From Ihuprevotella massiliensis (lineage in GTDB: Bacteria > Bacteroidota > Bacteroidia > Bacteroidales > Bacteroidaceae), in contig LT608321.1 of the NCBI GenBank assembly GCA_900095835.1, positions 104,373-168,372 on the forward strand: a DNA stretch of 64,000 nucleotides. The letters run 5' to 3'. A program made the translations under genes and the position numbers. Position 1 is the first letter of the stretch. Every line of letters begins with the position of its first letter. The notes beneath the pieces were generated by a model that saw only the letters and a program-made list of their open reading frames with translations, was not told the DNA's origin and ran no database searches. This document shows positions 33,780-41,445 of this stretch, piece by piece.

Positions 33780-34970
33780 TTATTCTACATATAGTACCAA
33801 ACCTTTGAGATATTCTCCTTCGGGGTGGTAGATGTTGATGGGGTGGTCAGCTGGTTGGTGAAGCTGATGCAAGATGCGTACGTGGCGTTTGCTTTGAGCT
33901 GCAGCTGTGAAGACGGCTAGACGGAACTGGTCTTTGTTGACTGCTTGAGAACAAGAAAAAGTAAAGACGATGCCTCCAGGACGAATTTTTGCAAATGCTG
34001 CTGCATTAAGGCGCGTATAGCCCTTCAAGGCATTGCGAAGAGCGTCTTTGTGCTTAGCAAAGGCGGGAGGGTCAAGAACGATGAGGTCATAGTCGCTGCC
34101 TGCTCGTTGGAGATATTTGAAAGCATCTTCGGCAAAGGCGTCGTGACGTGCATCGTTGGGGAAGTTGAGTTCGATGTTTTGACGTGTAAGTTCGATAGCT
34201 TTGGCACTTACATCTACGCTGTGCACGAGATTGGCTGCTCCACGCATAGCATATACTGAGAATCCGCCCGTGTAGCAGAACATGTTGAGCACATTTCTCC
34301 CACGGCTATAGTGCTCTAATAGGGCACGATTGTCTCGTTGATCGATAAAGAAACCTGTTTTTTGCCCGTGAAGCCAGTCGATGTGAAATTTAAGTCCGTT
34401 TTCAAGGGCGATATTTTCGGAAGTCTCTCCACGCAGAAAACCATTTTCTTGACCGAGCTCGGCTTTATAGGGAAGGGTAGTCTCGCTCTTGTAGTAAACA
34501 TTGCGCACTTGACCTTCCGTGGCTTCGATAAGTGCGTCAGCAATGATTTCACGACACACGTGCATACCTACAGAATGGGCTTGCATCACTGCGGTTTCTC
34601 CAAATACGTCGATGATTAGTCCGGGTAGTTGATCGCCTTCTCCGTGAACTAGACGATAGATACTATGTTCCTTGCCTCGATTGGTGTATCCCAAGGCAGT
34701 ACGCATGCGAAAAGCTTGACGCAGTCGAGAGGTCCAAAAGGTTTCATCTATGTTTACTTCCTCAAAGCTAAGGATGCGTACTGCGATTGAGCCAATTTGA
34801 TAGTGTCCAAGTGCAATGAACGCTCCCTCGTGATCTACCACGCGAACGATTTCTCCTTCTTCAATGTGTTGGTTACGGGGATGAGTACCTTGGATTGCCC
34901 CAGAGAAAATCCAAGGGTGGAAACGTTTGATGCTTTCTGCTTTACCTCTGCGTAGTTGTATGGTTATCAT
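33780..34970 (-). CDS. Class I rRNA methyltransferase, RlmI-like (23S rRNA m5C)
   Basis: A SAM-dependent RNA methyltransferase of the RlmI family, 396 residues. An N-terminal PUA domain (about 1-75, RRGKAESIKRFHPWIFSGAI) precedes an EEHEE-like segment and the Rossmann fold. SAM motif I is FCYTGGFSVYAM, then HSVDVSAKAIEL, motif IV is LIVLDPPAFAKHK, and the catalytic cysteine is in FTFSCSQAV. Escherichia coli RlmI makes m5C1962 of 23S rRNA; the same target is plausible. It is the last gene of a co-directional run from glgB, following the exonuclease gene by 18 bases. Confidence 0.9.
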   Translation of the reverse strand: MITIQLRRGKAESIKRFHPWIFSGAIQGTHPRNQHIEEGEIVRVVDHEGAFIALGHYQIGSIAVRILSFEEVNIDETFWTSRLRQAFRMRTALGYTNRGKEHSIYRLVHGEGDQLPGLIIDVFGETAVMQAHSVGMHVCREIIADALIEATEGQVRNVYYKSETTLPYKAELGQENGFLRGETSENIALENGLKFHIDWLHGQKTGFFIDQRDNRALLEHYSRGRNVLNMFCYTGGFSVYAMRGAANLVHSVDVSAKAIELTRQNIELNFPNDARHDAFAEDAFKYLQRAGSDYDLIVLDPPAFAKHKDALRNALKGYTRLNAAAFAKIRPGGIVFTFSCSQAVNKDQFRLAVFTAAAQSKRHVRILHQLHQPADHPINIYHPEGEYLKGLVLYVE

Positions 34971-34988
34971 TGAGCGAATGTTTGGAGA

Positions 34989-35606
34989 TTAGGAGACTGA
35001 AATAAGTTTGTACTGCTGATTGCTGGTGAGTTCTTGCATTTTAGCGTAAAGCAATAGACAGGCACTAGCATCGGTGGCAGCATAAATGCGTTGTTTTTCA
35101 TCGAGAGCATCCGCTTCCCAGTTGGAAAGCTGGGCATTCTTAGAAATGCGCTGGCGAAAGAAGTTGGCAAAGAGCTTAGCTAAGCTCATGTCTTCAATAC
35201 CCATTTGCGAAGCCATCTGTTGCAAGTCGATGAAATGCTTGGGGGTAAATCCTGGATGACGTTGCGTCAACTGGTGGGTGTCGTCTTTAAGCGATAATCC
35301 CACCTTGGCAATTTGAGCATCTTCTAATAGGTTGACAAGACTTTCAGGAAATCCCATGTAGTTGAGACGGAAAAGAAAACAAATGTCGGAAGTTGCAATC
35401 TGGATTAACGCAACTTTATGTTGTTGCCCCCGACGAAAAGAAGGACGTGTTTCGGTGTCGATGCCAACTATTTTTTGTGTACGTAGATAGGCAACCGCGC
35501 GGTTGGCTTCGCTTTCGCTTTGCACCACGATAATACGCCCGCCAAATGTATAGCGAGGGAGGGTGGAAATAAGTTTCTTATCGGTACGAACAAAAAGTTC
35601 TTGCAT
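34989..35606 (-). CDS. DEDDy 3'-5' exonuclease (RNase D/WRN exonuclease-like)
   Basis: A single exonuclease domain of 205 residues. The metal-binding residues are visible as Asp and Glu in GIDTETRPSF, Asp in LSLKDDTHQL, and YxxxD in YAATDASACLLLY, which defines the DEDDy group. The open frame continues 23 codons upstream into the end of the DUF5063 gene; the start MQELFVRTDKK at 35606 avoids that overlap. DUF5063, this exonuclease and the methyltransferase in this order are a recurrent Bacteroidota arrangement as I recall it. A role in tRNA or small RNA trimming is likely but unproven. Confidence 0.9.
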   Translation of the reverse strand: MQELFVRTDKKLISTLPRYTFGGRIIVVQSESEANRAVAYLRTQKIVGIDTETRPSFRRGQQHKVALIQIATSDICFLFRLNYMGFPESLVNLLEDAQIAKVGLSLKDDTHQLTQRHPGFTPKHFIDLQQMASQMGIEDMSLAKLFANFFRQRISKNAQLSNWEADALDEKQRIYAATDASACLLLYAKMQELTSNQQYKLISVS

Positions 35607-35637
35607 GATTTTTGAAATAATGATTGTGCTGCTAGCA

Positions 35638-36153
35638 CTAAAGTTCATCGGTTTGACCAGACGCGATGAGTTCATGAATGGCGCGCGTGGCTCCTAAAAG
35701 TTGTTGACCCCAACGAAGTTTGAAATCTTCGAGACAATCGAATAGGGCAACTTCCATGGCTTCGTCAATTTCACTGCGGAAAGTTTCTACCATATTGCGC
35801 AGTGCTTGGTAAACATCTGCCAGACTTTCGCTAACGGTGCAGACTACAGGGGCGTCTGAGTAGCGAAAACTTTCCACAAAAACGTCCAGATAGTCGTCTG
35901 CATCACGCATGATTGCGGCTATTTGCGTGCGGACATATTCGTAGTCTTCCTCTGTGACTACTGAATCTACGTAGCCGATACCTTCTTCTACCTCTTCTAC
36001 CATAGAGGCTTTGAGGTATATCATGGGAAGTAGGCGCTGCATAACGCTTACAAATTCGCTGCGTTCGCTGCCTGCGCATTGTTCAACTTGTTTACAAAAC
36101 TCTGTGGCGATGGTGACAAAATCGAGAACATCGCGGCGGTAGATATGATCCAT
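35638..36153 (-). CDS. DUF5063 protein
   Basis: An acidic, all-helical cytosolic protein of 171 residues in the Bacteroidota family DUF5063. Recognisable segments are DFVTIATEFCKQVEQ at the N-terminus, LLPMIYLKASMV, and the C-terminal CLEDFKLRWGQQLLGATRAIHEL. No catalytic motif, no membrane segment, no known function. It sits 31 bases before the exonuclease start; constant linkage suggests a shared RNA-related role, which is inference. Confidence 0.82.
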   Translation of the reverse strand: MDHIYRRDVLDFVTIATEFCKQVEQCAGSERSEFVSVMQRLLPMIYLKASMVEEVEEGIGYVDSVVTEEDYEYVRTQIAAIMRDADDYLDVFVESFRYSDAPVVCTVSESLADVYQALRNMVETFRSEIDEAMEVALFDCLEDFKLRWGQQLLGATRAIHELIASGQTDEL

Positions 36154-36200
36154 TTGTGGTGGTTTTGAAAGTGCGTGAAAAAATGAGCTGCTAAAACTAC

Positions 36201-37142
36201 TTATTGATGAGGTATCTCATAGAAAAAGTAGTACCAATAGGTGTTGCCGTAGAAGAAACCCATCTTATTTTTCTCGGCTATACTGTAAGTTTCTTGGGCA
36301 GCAGGTGGATATTGAAGACGCAGTTTGCGCTGTTGTTCTAGGAAGTCTCTGTAGTTAGCTTCGGTAGCATCGTCAGCATAATTGAGGATAGGATGCGTAT
36401 TTAGGCGCATATATAGCAGCAATGCTTGACGATAGTAAAGCGGAATTTGAGAGACCTTCAACTGTTGAGTGAAGTGACTTGGCAGTGTCTTGGCAAAAAG
36501 GGGCAAATTACCATCAAGAAGAGCGGAAATGTGTCGCGGTTCTGGGTGTATGTGAGTTGTTTTTGACGAATAATTCAAACCGCCTTGGCTGACTGGAGTA
36601 GAAAGTTGTTGTAAAGATGCTCGTCTTTGTCGAATACTATAGTAGTGCTGCGGTTTTGAAAAGAGGAAATTGCCTAAACTATCGTTGGTGGCAAGGGCTT
36701 GGATACGTAGCGATTGTAAGTTTGCCGTTGTAAATGGATAATTACGTCCCACTTCAAAAGCTTTATCTCTCAGACCTATGGAGAGAAGACGCGCTGTTTG
36801 ATGCTCTAAAGTCTTTAATTCATCCGAAGGAACTATAATCCCAATGAGAAAGAAGGATAGAAATATAGCAGCAAACTGACGTAAAGTATCTCCTATGCGA
36901 GCTATCCATTGCCAGTATTCGTTTGTGACAATGAGAATAGGGAGAATAACGAATGTTGTAAGGCTACCAATAGATTGGGGATGGGCTAGAAGATGCTGGG
37001 TGGTTAGCGCAGGAAAATATCGCATGCTTAGGATGAGCAAATCCTCTGCATGCAACACAGCTGTGAAGTGGAAGATAAACACTCCGAAGAGTGCATATTG
37101 GATAATACGCACTCTTCGGTTGTAAGTAAATAAAGACTTCAT
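36201..37142 (-). CDS. Membrane protein of unknown function (possibly DUF6057-related)
   Basis: A 313-residue protein with three membrane helices in its first 110 residues: about 13-36 (IIQYALFGVFIFHFTAV), 57-76 (SLTTFVILPILIVTNEYW) and 88-104 (FAAIFLSFFLIGIIVP). A soluble, mostly helical remainder follows, ending in YGNTYWYYFFYEIPHQ. Phrases such as LATNDSLGNFLF and YYRQALLLYMRL recall the C-terminal half of DUF6057 proteins, but this chain is much shorter and the likeness is weak. It starts 3 bases after the glgB stop and is surely co-transcribed, though nothing links it to glycogen chemically. Confidence 0.7.
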   Translation of the reverse strand: MKSLFTYNRRVRIIQYALFGVFIFHFTAVLHAEDLLILSMRYFPALTTQHLLAHPQSIGSLTTFVILPILIVTNEYWQWIARIGDTLRQFAAIFLSFFLIGIIVPSDELKTLEHQTARLLSIGLRDKAFEVGRNYPFTTANLQSLRIQALATNDSLGNFLFSKPQHYYSIRQRRASLQQLSTPVSQGGLNYSSKTTHIHPEPRHISALLDGNLPLFAKTLPSHFTQQLKVSQIPLYYRQALLLYMRLNTHPILNYADDATEANYRDFLEQQRKLRLQYPPAAQETYSIAEKNKMGFFYGNTYWYYFFYEIPHQ

Positions 37143-37145
37143 GAG

Positions 37146-39221
37146 TTATTTCTTGCGAAGCACCACTGCGGAACGCGCTGGAATGTAGAGTTGTAACCAG
37201 CCTTTACCGTCAGCTTCCAAGATTGGGTCATCATTGGTGAAGTGAGTGATGGTGTCGTCTGTGAGACCATAGCCACCGAAATCGGGGTTGTCTGTATTAA
37301 GTACCACAGAGTAAGCTCCTTTTTTCACCATGAAACCGTAATCCGTATAGGAGGTGGTAGGGGAGAAGTTGAAGACGAATAGGAGATCGCCACGTTGGAA
37401 TGCTAGAATCTGGTCGCCATCGTTGTGCCAAATTTCAATAACTGGTAATTTCTGGATGTTGCGTTCCGATTTGAGGGTGCTAAGCATAGCCTTGTCAAAA
37501 TCGCCTAAGAAGTGATAGCACAATTCTTTGTCATCCACCAAATGCCATTGGCGACGTGCATATTTATGGCTCCATCCGTTGCCTTCTCGGGGGAAATCAA
37601 TCCATTCAGGATGTCCAAATTCATTACCCATAAAGTTAAGATAACCGCCATTAATAGTAGAAGCTGTTACCAAACGAATCATTTTGTGTAGGGCAATGCC
37701 ACGAGTAGCACGATCGTTTTCGTCTCCCTTGCGGAAATGCCAATACATATCGGCATCAATCAGGCGGAAGATAATTGTTTTATCGCCTACAAGGGCTTGG
37801 TCGTGGCTCTCTGTATATGAGATATTATGTTCGTCTGCTCGACGATTGGTCAATTCCCAGAATATGGAGGATGGCTTCCAATCTTCATCCTTGAGTTCTT
37901 TAATGGTTTTAATCCAATAGTCAGGGATGTTCATTGCCATACGGTAGTCAAAACCATAGCCTCCATCCTTGAAGGGTAGGGCAAGGCCAGGCATACCGCT
38001 TACTTCTTCTGCAATGGTAATTGCGTTAGGATTAACCTGGTGAATCACTTCATTTGCCAAAGTCAAATAGCAAATAGCATTGTCGTCTTGACGTCCATTA
38101 AAATAGTCACCATAACCTCCGAAAGATTCTCCTAAACCATGACTATAATAAAGCATAGAAGTTACTCCGTCGAATCGGAAACCATCAAATTGGAACTCTT
38201 CGAGCCAGTAGCGACAGTTGGAGAGAAGGAAGTGTAAAACCTCGTTTTTACCATAGTCGAAACAGAGAGAATCCCAAGCTGGATGTTCACGTCTATCGCC
38301 TGTATAGAAGTATTGGTGCGGATCTCCAGCAAAATTGCCAAGACCTTCTACTTCGTTCTTTACTGCATGGCTATGCACTAAGTCCATGATGACTGCAATG
38401 CCGTGCTGGTGGGCTTCGTCAATGAGCTGTTTTAACTCTTCAGGAGTTCCACAGCGGGAAGAAGCAGCAAAGAAATTGGAGATATGGTAGCCAAAAGACC
38501 CGTAATAAGGATGCTCTTGTATCGCCATTATTTGGATACAATTGTACCCATCAGCGATGATGCGGGGAAGAATGTTTTCACGAAACTCGTTATATGTGCC
38601 CACCTTCTCGGCATCTTGTGCCATACCAATGTGGCATTCGTAGATAAGAAGGGGATTTCTGTTGGGCTTGAAATTTATTTTCTTGAAAACATAGGGATTA
38701 GCAGGCGCCCAAACTTGTGCTGAAAAAATCTTTGTTTGTTCGTCTTGCACCACACGTGTGGCATAAGAAGGAATGCGTTCGCCTTTTCCTCCTTCCCAAT
38801 ATACATGAAGTTTGTAAAGGTCTCCGTGGTGGATGGATTTCGCAGGGAGTTTAATCTCCCAGTTTCCATTTTCTCCTACACGCGTGAGTTCATATTCTGA
38901 AGACTCTTCCCAGTTGTTGAAATCACCTACAAGGAAAATCTGGGTTGCATTAGGTGCCCATTCGCGGAATATCCATTGTTTGCCTGAGCGATGAAGTCCG
39001 AAGAAGTGGTGACCCATTGCAAACTCTGCCAAACTCTGTTGGCTTTGTGTAAGCTCCTCTATTTTTGTAAGAGCGTGTTGATGTCTTCCGACGATAGCTT
39101 CCTGATAAGGAACAAGCCATTCGTCGTTCTTCACAATCTTAGGAAGGGGCATTTTCTTGCTCGCTTCCTTTTTGCTAACCGCAGCCTTGGTTGGGGCTGG
39201 CTTTTTAGAGGTAGCTTTCAT
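37146..39221 (-). CDS. glgB: 1,4-alpha-glucan branching enzyme
   Basis: Adds alpha-1,6 branches to glycogen. The 691-residue protein has a Lys/Ala-rich N-terminal tail (residues 1-30), a CBM48 domain (about 75-170, FREWAPNATQIFLVGDFNNW) and a GH13 barrel. Barrel motifs are MDLVHSHAVKN, the nucleophile Asp in FDGFRFDGVTSM, the acid Glu in TIAEEVSGMPGL, and YTESHDQAL for the third carboxylate. A C-terminal beta domain follows. The likeness is to the eukaryotic-type branching enzymes (GH13_8) used by Bacteroidota. No glgC, glgA or glgP is nearby. It leads a run of five co-directional genes. Confidence 0.95.
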   Translation of the reverse strand: MKATSKKPAPTKAAVSKKEASKKMPLPKIVKNDEWLVPYQEAIVGRHQHALTKIEELTQSQQSLAEFAMGHHFFGLHRSGKQWIFREWAPNATQIFLVGDFNNWEESSEYELTRVGENGNWEIKLPAKSIHHGDLYKLHVYWEGGKGERIPSYATRVVQDEQTKIFSAQVWAPANPYVFKKINFKPNRNPLLIYECHIGMAQDAEKVGTYNEFRENILPRIIADGYNCIQIMAIQEHPYYGSFGYHISNFFAASSRCGTPEELKQLIDEAHQHGIAVIMDLVHSHAVKNEVEGLGNFAGDPHQYFYTGDRREHPAWDSLCFDYGKNEVLHFLLSNCRYWLEEFQFDGFRFDGVTSMLYYSHGLGESFGGYGDYFNGRQDDNAICYLTLANEVIHQVNPNAITIAEEVSGMPGLALPFKDGGYGFDYRMAMNIPDYWIKTIKELKDEDWKPSSIFWELTNRRADEHNISYTESHDQALVGDKTIIFRLIDADMYWHFRKGDENDRATRGIALHKMIRLVTASTINGGYLNFMGNEFGHPEWIDFPREGNGWSHKYARRQWHLVDDKELCYHFLGDFDKAMLSTLKSERNIQKLPVIEIWHNDGDQILAFQRGDLLFVFNFSPTTSYTDYGFMVKKGAYSVVLNTDNPDFGGYGLTDDTITHFTNDDPILEADGKGWLQLYIPARSAVVLRKK

Positions 39222-39353
39222 ATTAGATACGCGTTGTTGTAGGATAGGCTTATAGTAGAAACTGCAACGGAAGGGGCTTCTGTTGTTTGCATAACACTAG
39301 AATGGTCCATGCAAATTGTTTTCTTATATCTAATGAAGTGGATAGAAGAAATA

Positions 39354-39381
39354 TTAAAAAGCCCAATAACAATCTGTTATT
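39354..39381 (-). terminator. Likely terminator of the MORN-repeat gene
   Basis: AATAACA/TGTTATT (7 bp, 3-base loop) begins at the stop codon and leads into GGGCTTTTT on the minus strand. The short stem makes it uncertain. Confidence 0.5.
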
Positions 39382-40501
39382 TGCGGAATGTTTCCGTTCT
39401 TCTTCCGTGGTTATATGAACCTGCTGCTATTTTATTGCCGTTTTTGTCATATTCCGTAAAGTTGCCATGGCGCTCTCCTCGGTCATAACTTCCTTCAAAT
39501 CGAGTACCATCTGCGGTAATCTCAATGCAGGAGCCATGCTTTTGGTTATCTTTGAACTGTCCTTTATAGCGTTCACCTTGCGCGGTGTGGAGCACACCTT
39601 CCCCGTCCATCATGCCGTTTTTCCAAGTACCATCGTAGTTGTCGCCTGCTTTAGTCTTGTACACGCCTCTGCCATCAGGTTTATCAGCTTTCCATTGTCC
39701 CGTGTAGGTGGCTTTACCTTTCCAAATGTAGGTGCCTTGTCCACTTTGTTCGCCATTGAGGAAACGTCCAGTGTATTTGTCACCATTGGCAAAATTGGTT
39801 ACACCTTCGCCTGTGCGTTCGCCATTTTGATATTGACCTTCGTAAACATCACCATTTTTGAACCGATATATGCCTTTTCCGTGTTGGTTATCGTCTTTCC
39901 AATCACCGACATACATGTCTCCATCAGCGTAAAAATAGGTGCCGAATCCATTGCGTTGGTTGTTAAACCAATTGCCTTCGTATTTTGTGCCATCAAACCA
40001 ATCAAAAGAACCTTTTCCTTGTTTTTTATCATTGACCCAATGACCCTTGTAAGAAGCACCACTTACATATGTGTAGGTGCCTTCACCATTACGTTTGTCG
40101 TCTTTCCAATCGCCTGAATAAACGTCGCCATTGTAATAGTACATCGTGCCTTTTCCTTCTTTGTAGTCACGATACCAAAGTCCGTCGTAGCGATTGTTAT
40201 TGATGTAATAATATACTCCTCGGCCATGTTGTTCGTTGTTGAACCATTGACCTTCGTACTTTTCTCCTGATTTCAGGGTCAGAATGCCGTATCCTTGGCG
40301 CTTTCCTTTGACAAAGTCCCCTTCGTATATATCACCATTTCCCATAATGAGACGCCCTTTTCCATTAGGAACGTTTTTGGTAGCATCGCCGACATAGTCT
40401 CCATCCTTCCAACGGAAAGATTTTACCGACAAACCATCATCTGCACTGGCTGACAATGCAAAGAAAGCTGCGGCAAGGGTGGTGAAAATAAATTTACGCA
40501 T
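39377..40501 (-). CDS. Exported MORN-repeat protein (14 repeats)
   Basis: A signal peptide (MRKFIFTTLAAAFFALSASA) is followed by 14 consecutive 23-residue MORN units and a partial fifteenth, from GDYVGDATKNVPNGKGRLI to GTRFEGSYDRGERHGNFTE. The repeats follow the pattern G-x-x-Y-x-G-x-(W/F)-x-x-x-x-x-x-G-x-G and fill the whole mature chain. They form an extended beta-sheet ribbon. Bacterial MORN proteins are thought to act as scaffolds or protein-binding ribbons; no enzyme domain is present. The frame reads 28 codons further upstream but across its own promoter, so the start at 40501 (374 residues) is chosen. Confidence 0.92.
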   Translation of the reverse strand: MRKFIFTTLAAAFFALSASADDGLSVKSFRWKDGDYVGDATKNVPNGKGRLIMGNGDIYEGDFVKGKRQGYGILTLKSGEKYEGQWFNNEQHGRGVYYYINNNRYDGLWYRDYKEGKGTMYYYNGDVYSGDWKDDKRNGEGTYTYVSGASYKGHWVNDKKQGKGSFDWFDGTKYEGNWFNNQRNGFGTYFYADGDMYVGDWKDDNQHGKGIYRFKNGDVYEGQYQNGERTGEGVTNFANGDKYTGRFLNGEQSGQGTYIWKGKATYTGQWKADKPDGRGVYKTKAGDNYDGTWKNGMMDGEGVLHTAQGERYKGQFKDNQKHGSCIEITADGTRFEGSYDRGERHGNFTEYDKNGNKIAAGSYNHGRRTETFRK

Positions 40502-40560
40502 AGAGAAAAAGATTGAGAGAATCTTAAACACTTGAGGAAAAACCTCGGTGGTTATATGCG

Positions 40561-40591
40561 CAAAGATAGCTTTTCTTCTTGACACTACAAA
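40561..40591 (-). promoter_or_regulatory. Bacteroidetes-type promoter of the MORN gene
   Basis: Minus strand: TTTG (40591-40588), 19 bases, TATCTTTG (40568-40561), 59 bases before the start codon and 5 bases past the kdsB stop. Confidence 0.82.
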
Positions 40592-40595
40592 GTTT

Positions 40596-41360
40596 TCATT
40601 TGTTTTTTTGTGCTTGTTGTACCAAGAAATCAGCTGCTAGTTGCAAGTCTTCAGGAGTATCTATACCGATTGTTTCAATATCTGTTTTACCCACTCGGAT
40701 ACAATATCCGTTTTCTAACCAACGAAGTTGTTCCAAACTCTCAGCTTGCTCTAGAATTCCTGGAGATAATTGTGTAATCTCACTAAGTACAGAGCGGCTA
40801 TAAGCATATAAACCGATATGCTTGTAGAAGGTGTGGTGTGTAAGCCATTCCTTTTCATCTACTCCTCGGAGATATGGAATAACAGAACGGGAGAAATAGA
40901 GGGCACATTGTTGTTGGTTCAGCACCACTTTGGGAGAATTGGGATTCTTCAAGGCTTCAATTCCCATGTCGGCTGTGAAGGGTTTTACCAATGTAGCGAT
41001 GTCTGTATTGGGGTGTTCAAAGCATTGACACAATGCTTCGATTTGTGCTGCAGCAATGAAGGGTTCATCTCCTTGTACATTGACCACAACATCAGCTGCA
41101 ATCCCTGATTTCTGAACCGCTTCTTCGCAACGATCAGTCCCACTACGATGATGAGTTGAAGTCATGATATACTTACCTCCAAATTTCTCTACAGCTTGTG
41201 CTATTCTTTCGTCATCAGTTGCTACGAATGTGTCGGAGATAACTTTCGAAACTCGCTCATATACATGCTGTATAATGGGTTTTCCTGCAAGAATCGCTAA
41301 AGGTTTTGCGGGAAAGCGTGTCGAAGCGTATCGAGCAGGGATAATAGCGATGAATTTCAT
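40596..41360 (-). CDS. kdsB: 3-deoxy-manno-octulosonate cytidylyltransferase
   Basis: Activates KDO with CTP for the inner core of LPS. The 254-residue cytosolic enzyme opens with IAIIPARYASTRFPAKPL, the nucleotide-binding loop, and has HVYERV, TDDERI, the signature MTSTHHRSGTDRCEEA, VNVQGDEPFI, and HIGLYAY with the metal-site region near IGIDTPEDL. The track-style frame begins two codons earlier with TTG; the ATG at 41360 is the better start. With lptB at 1.9-2.8 kb it documents a KDO-containing lipid A-core pathway. Confidence 0.96.
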   Translation of the reverse strand: MKFIAIIPARYASTRFPAKPLAILAGKPIIQHVYERVSKVISDTFVATDDERIAQAVEKFGGKYIMTSTHHRSGTDRCEEAVQKSGIAADVVVNVQGDEPFIAAAQIEALCQCFEHPNTDIATLVKPFTADMGIEALKNPNSPKVVLNQQQCALYFSRSVIPYLRGVDEKEWLTHHTFYKHIGLYAYSRSVLSEITQLSPGILEQAESLEQLRWLENGYCIRVGKTDIETIGIDTPEDLQLAADFLVQQAQKNK

Positions 41361-41445
41361 AAACAAACGATTAAGAGAGATGTGAGAATTTCTTGAAAAT
41401 ATGAGAATGTATTCGATTAATTATCGCTCATTGGGTGCAACTTCT

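Noticed and set aside
39242-39376. Possible extra gene between glgB and the MORN gene
   Set aside because: Only 135 bases with no frame of note; it is the glgB upstream region.
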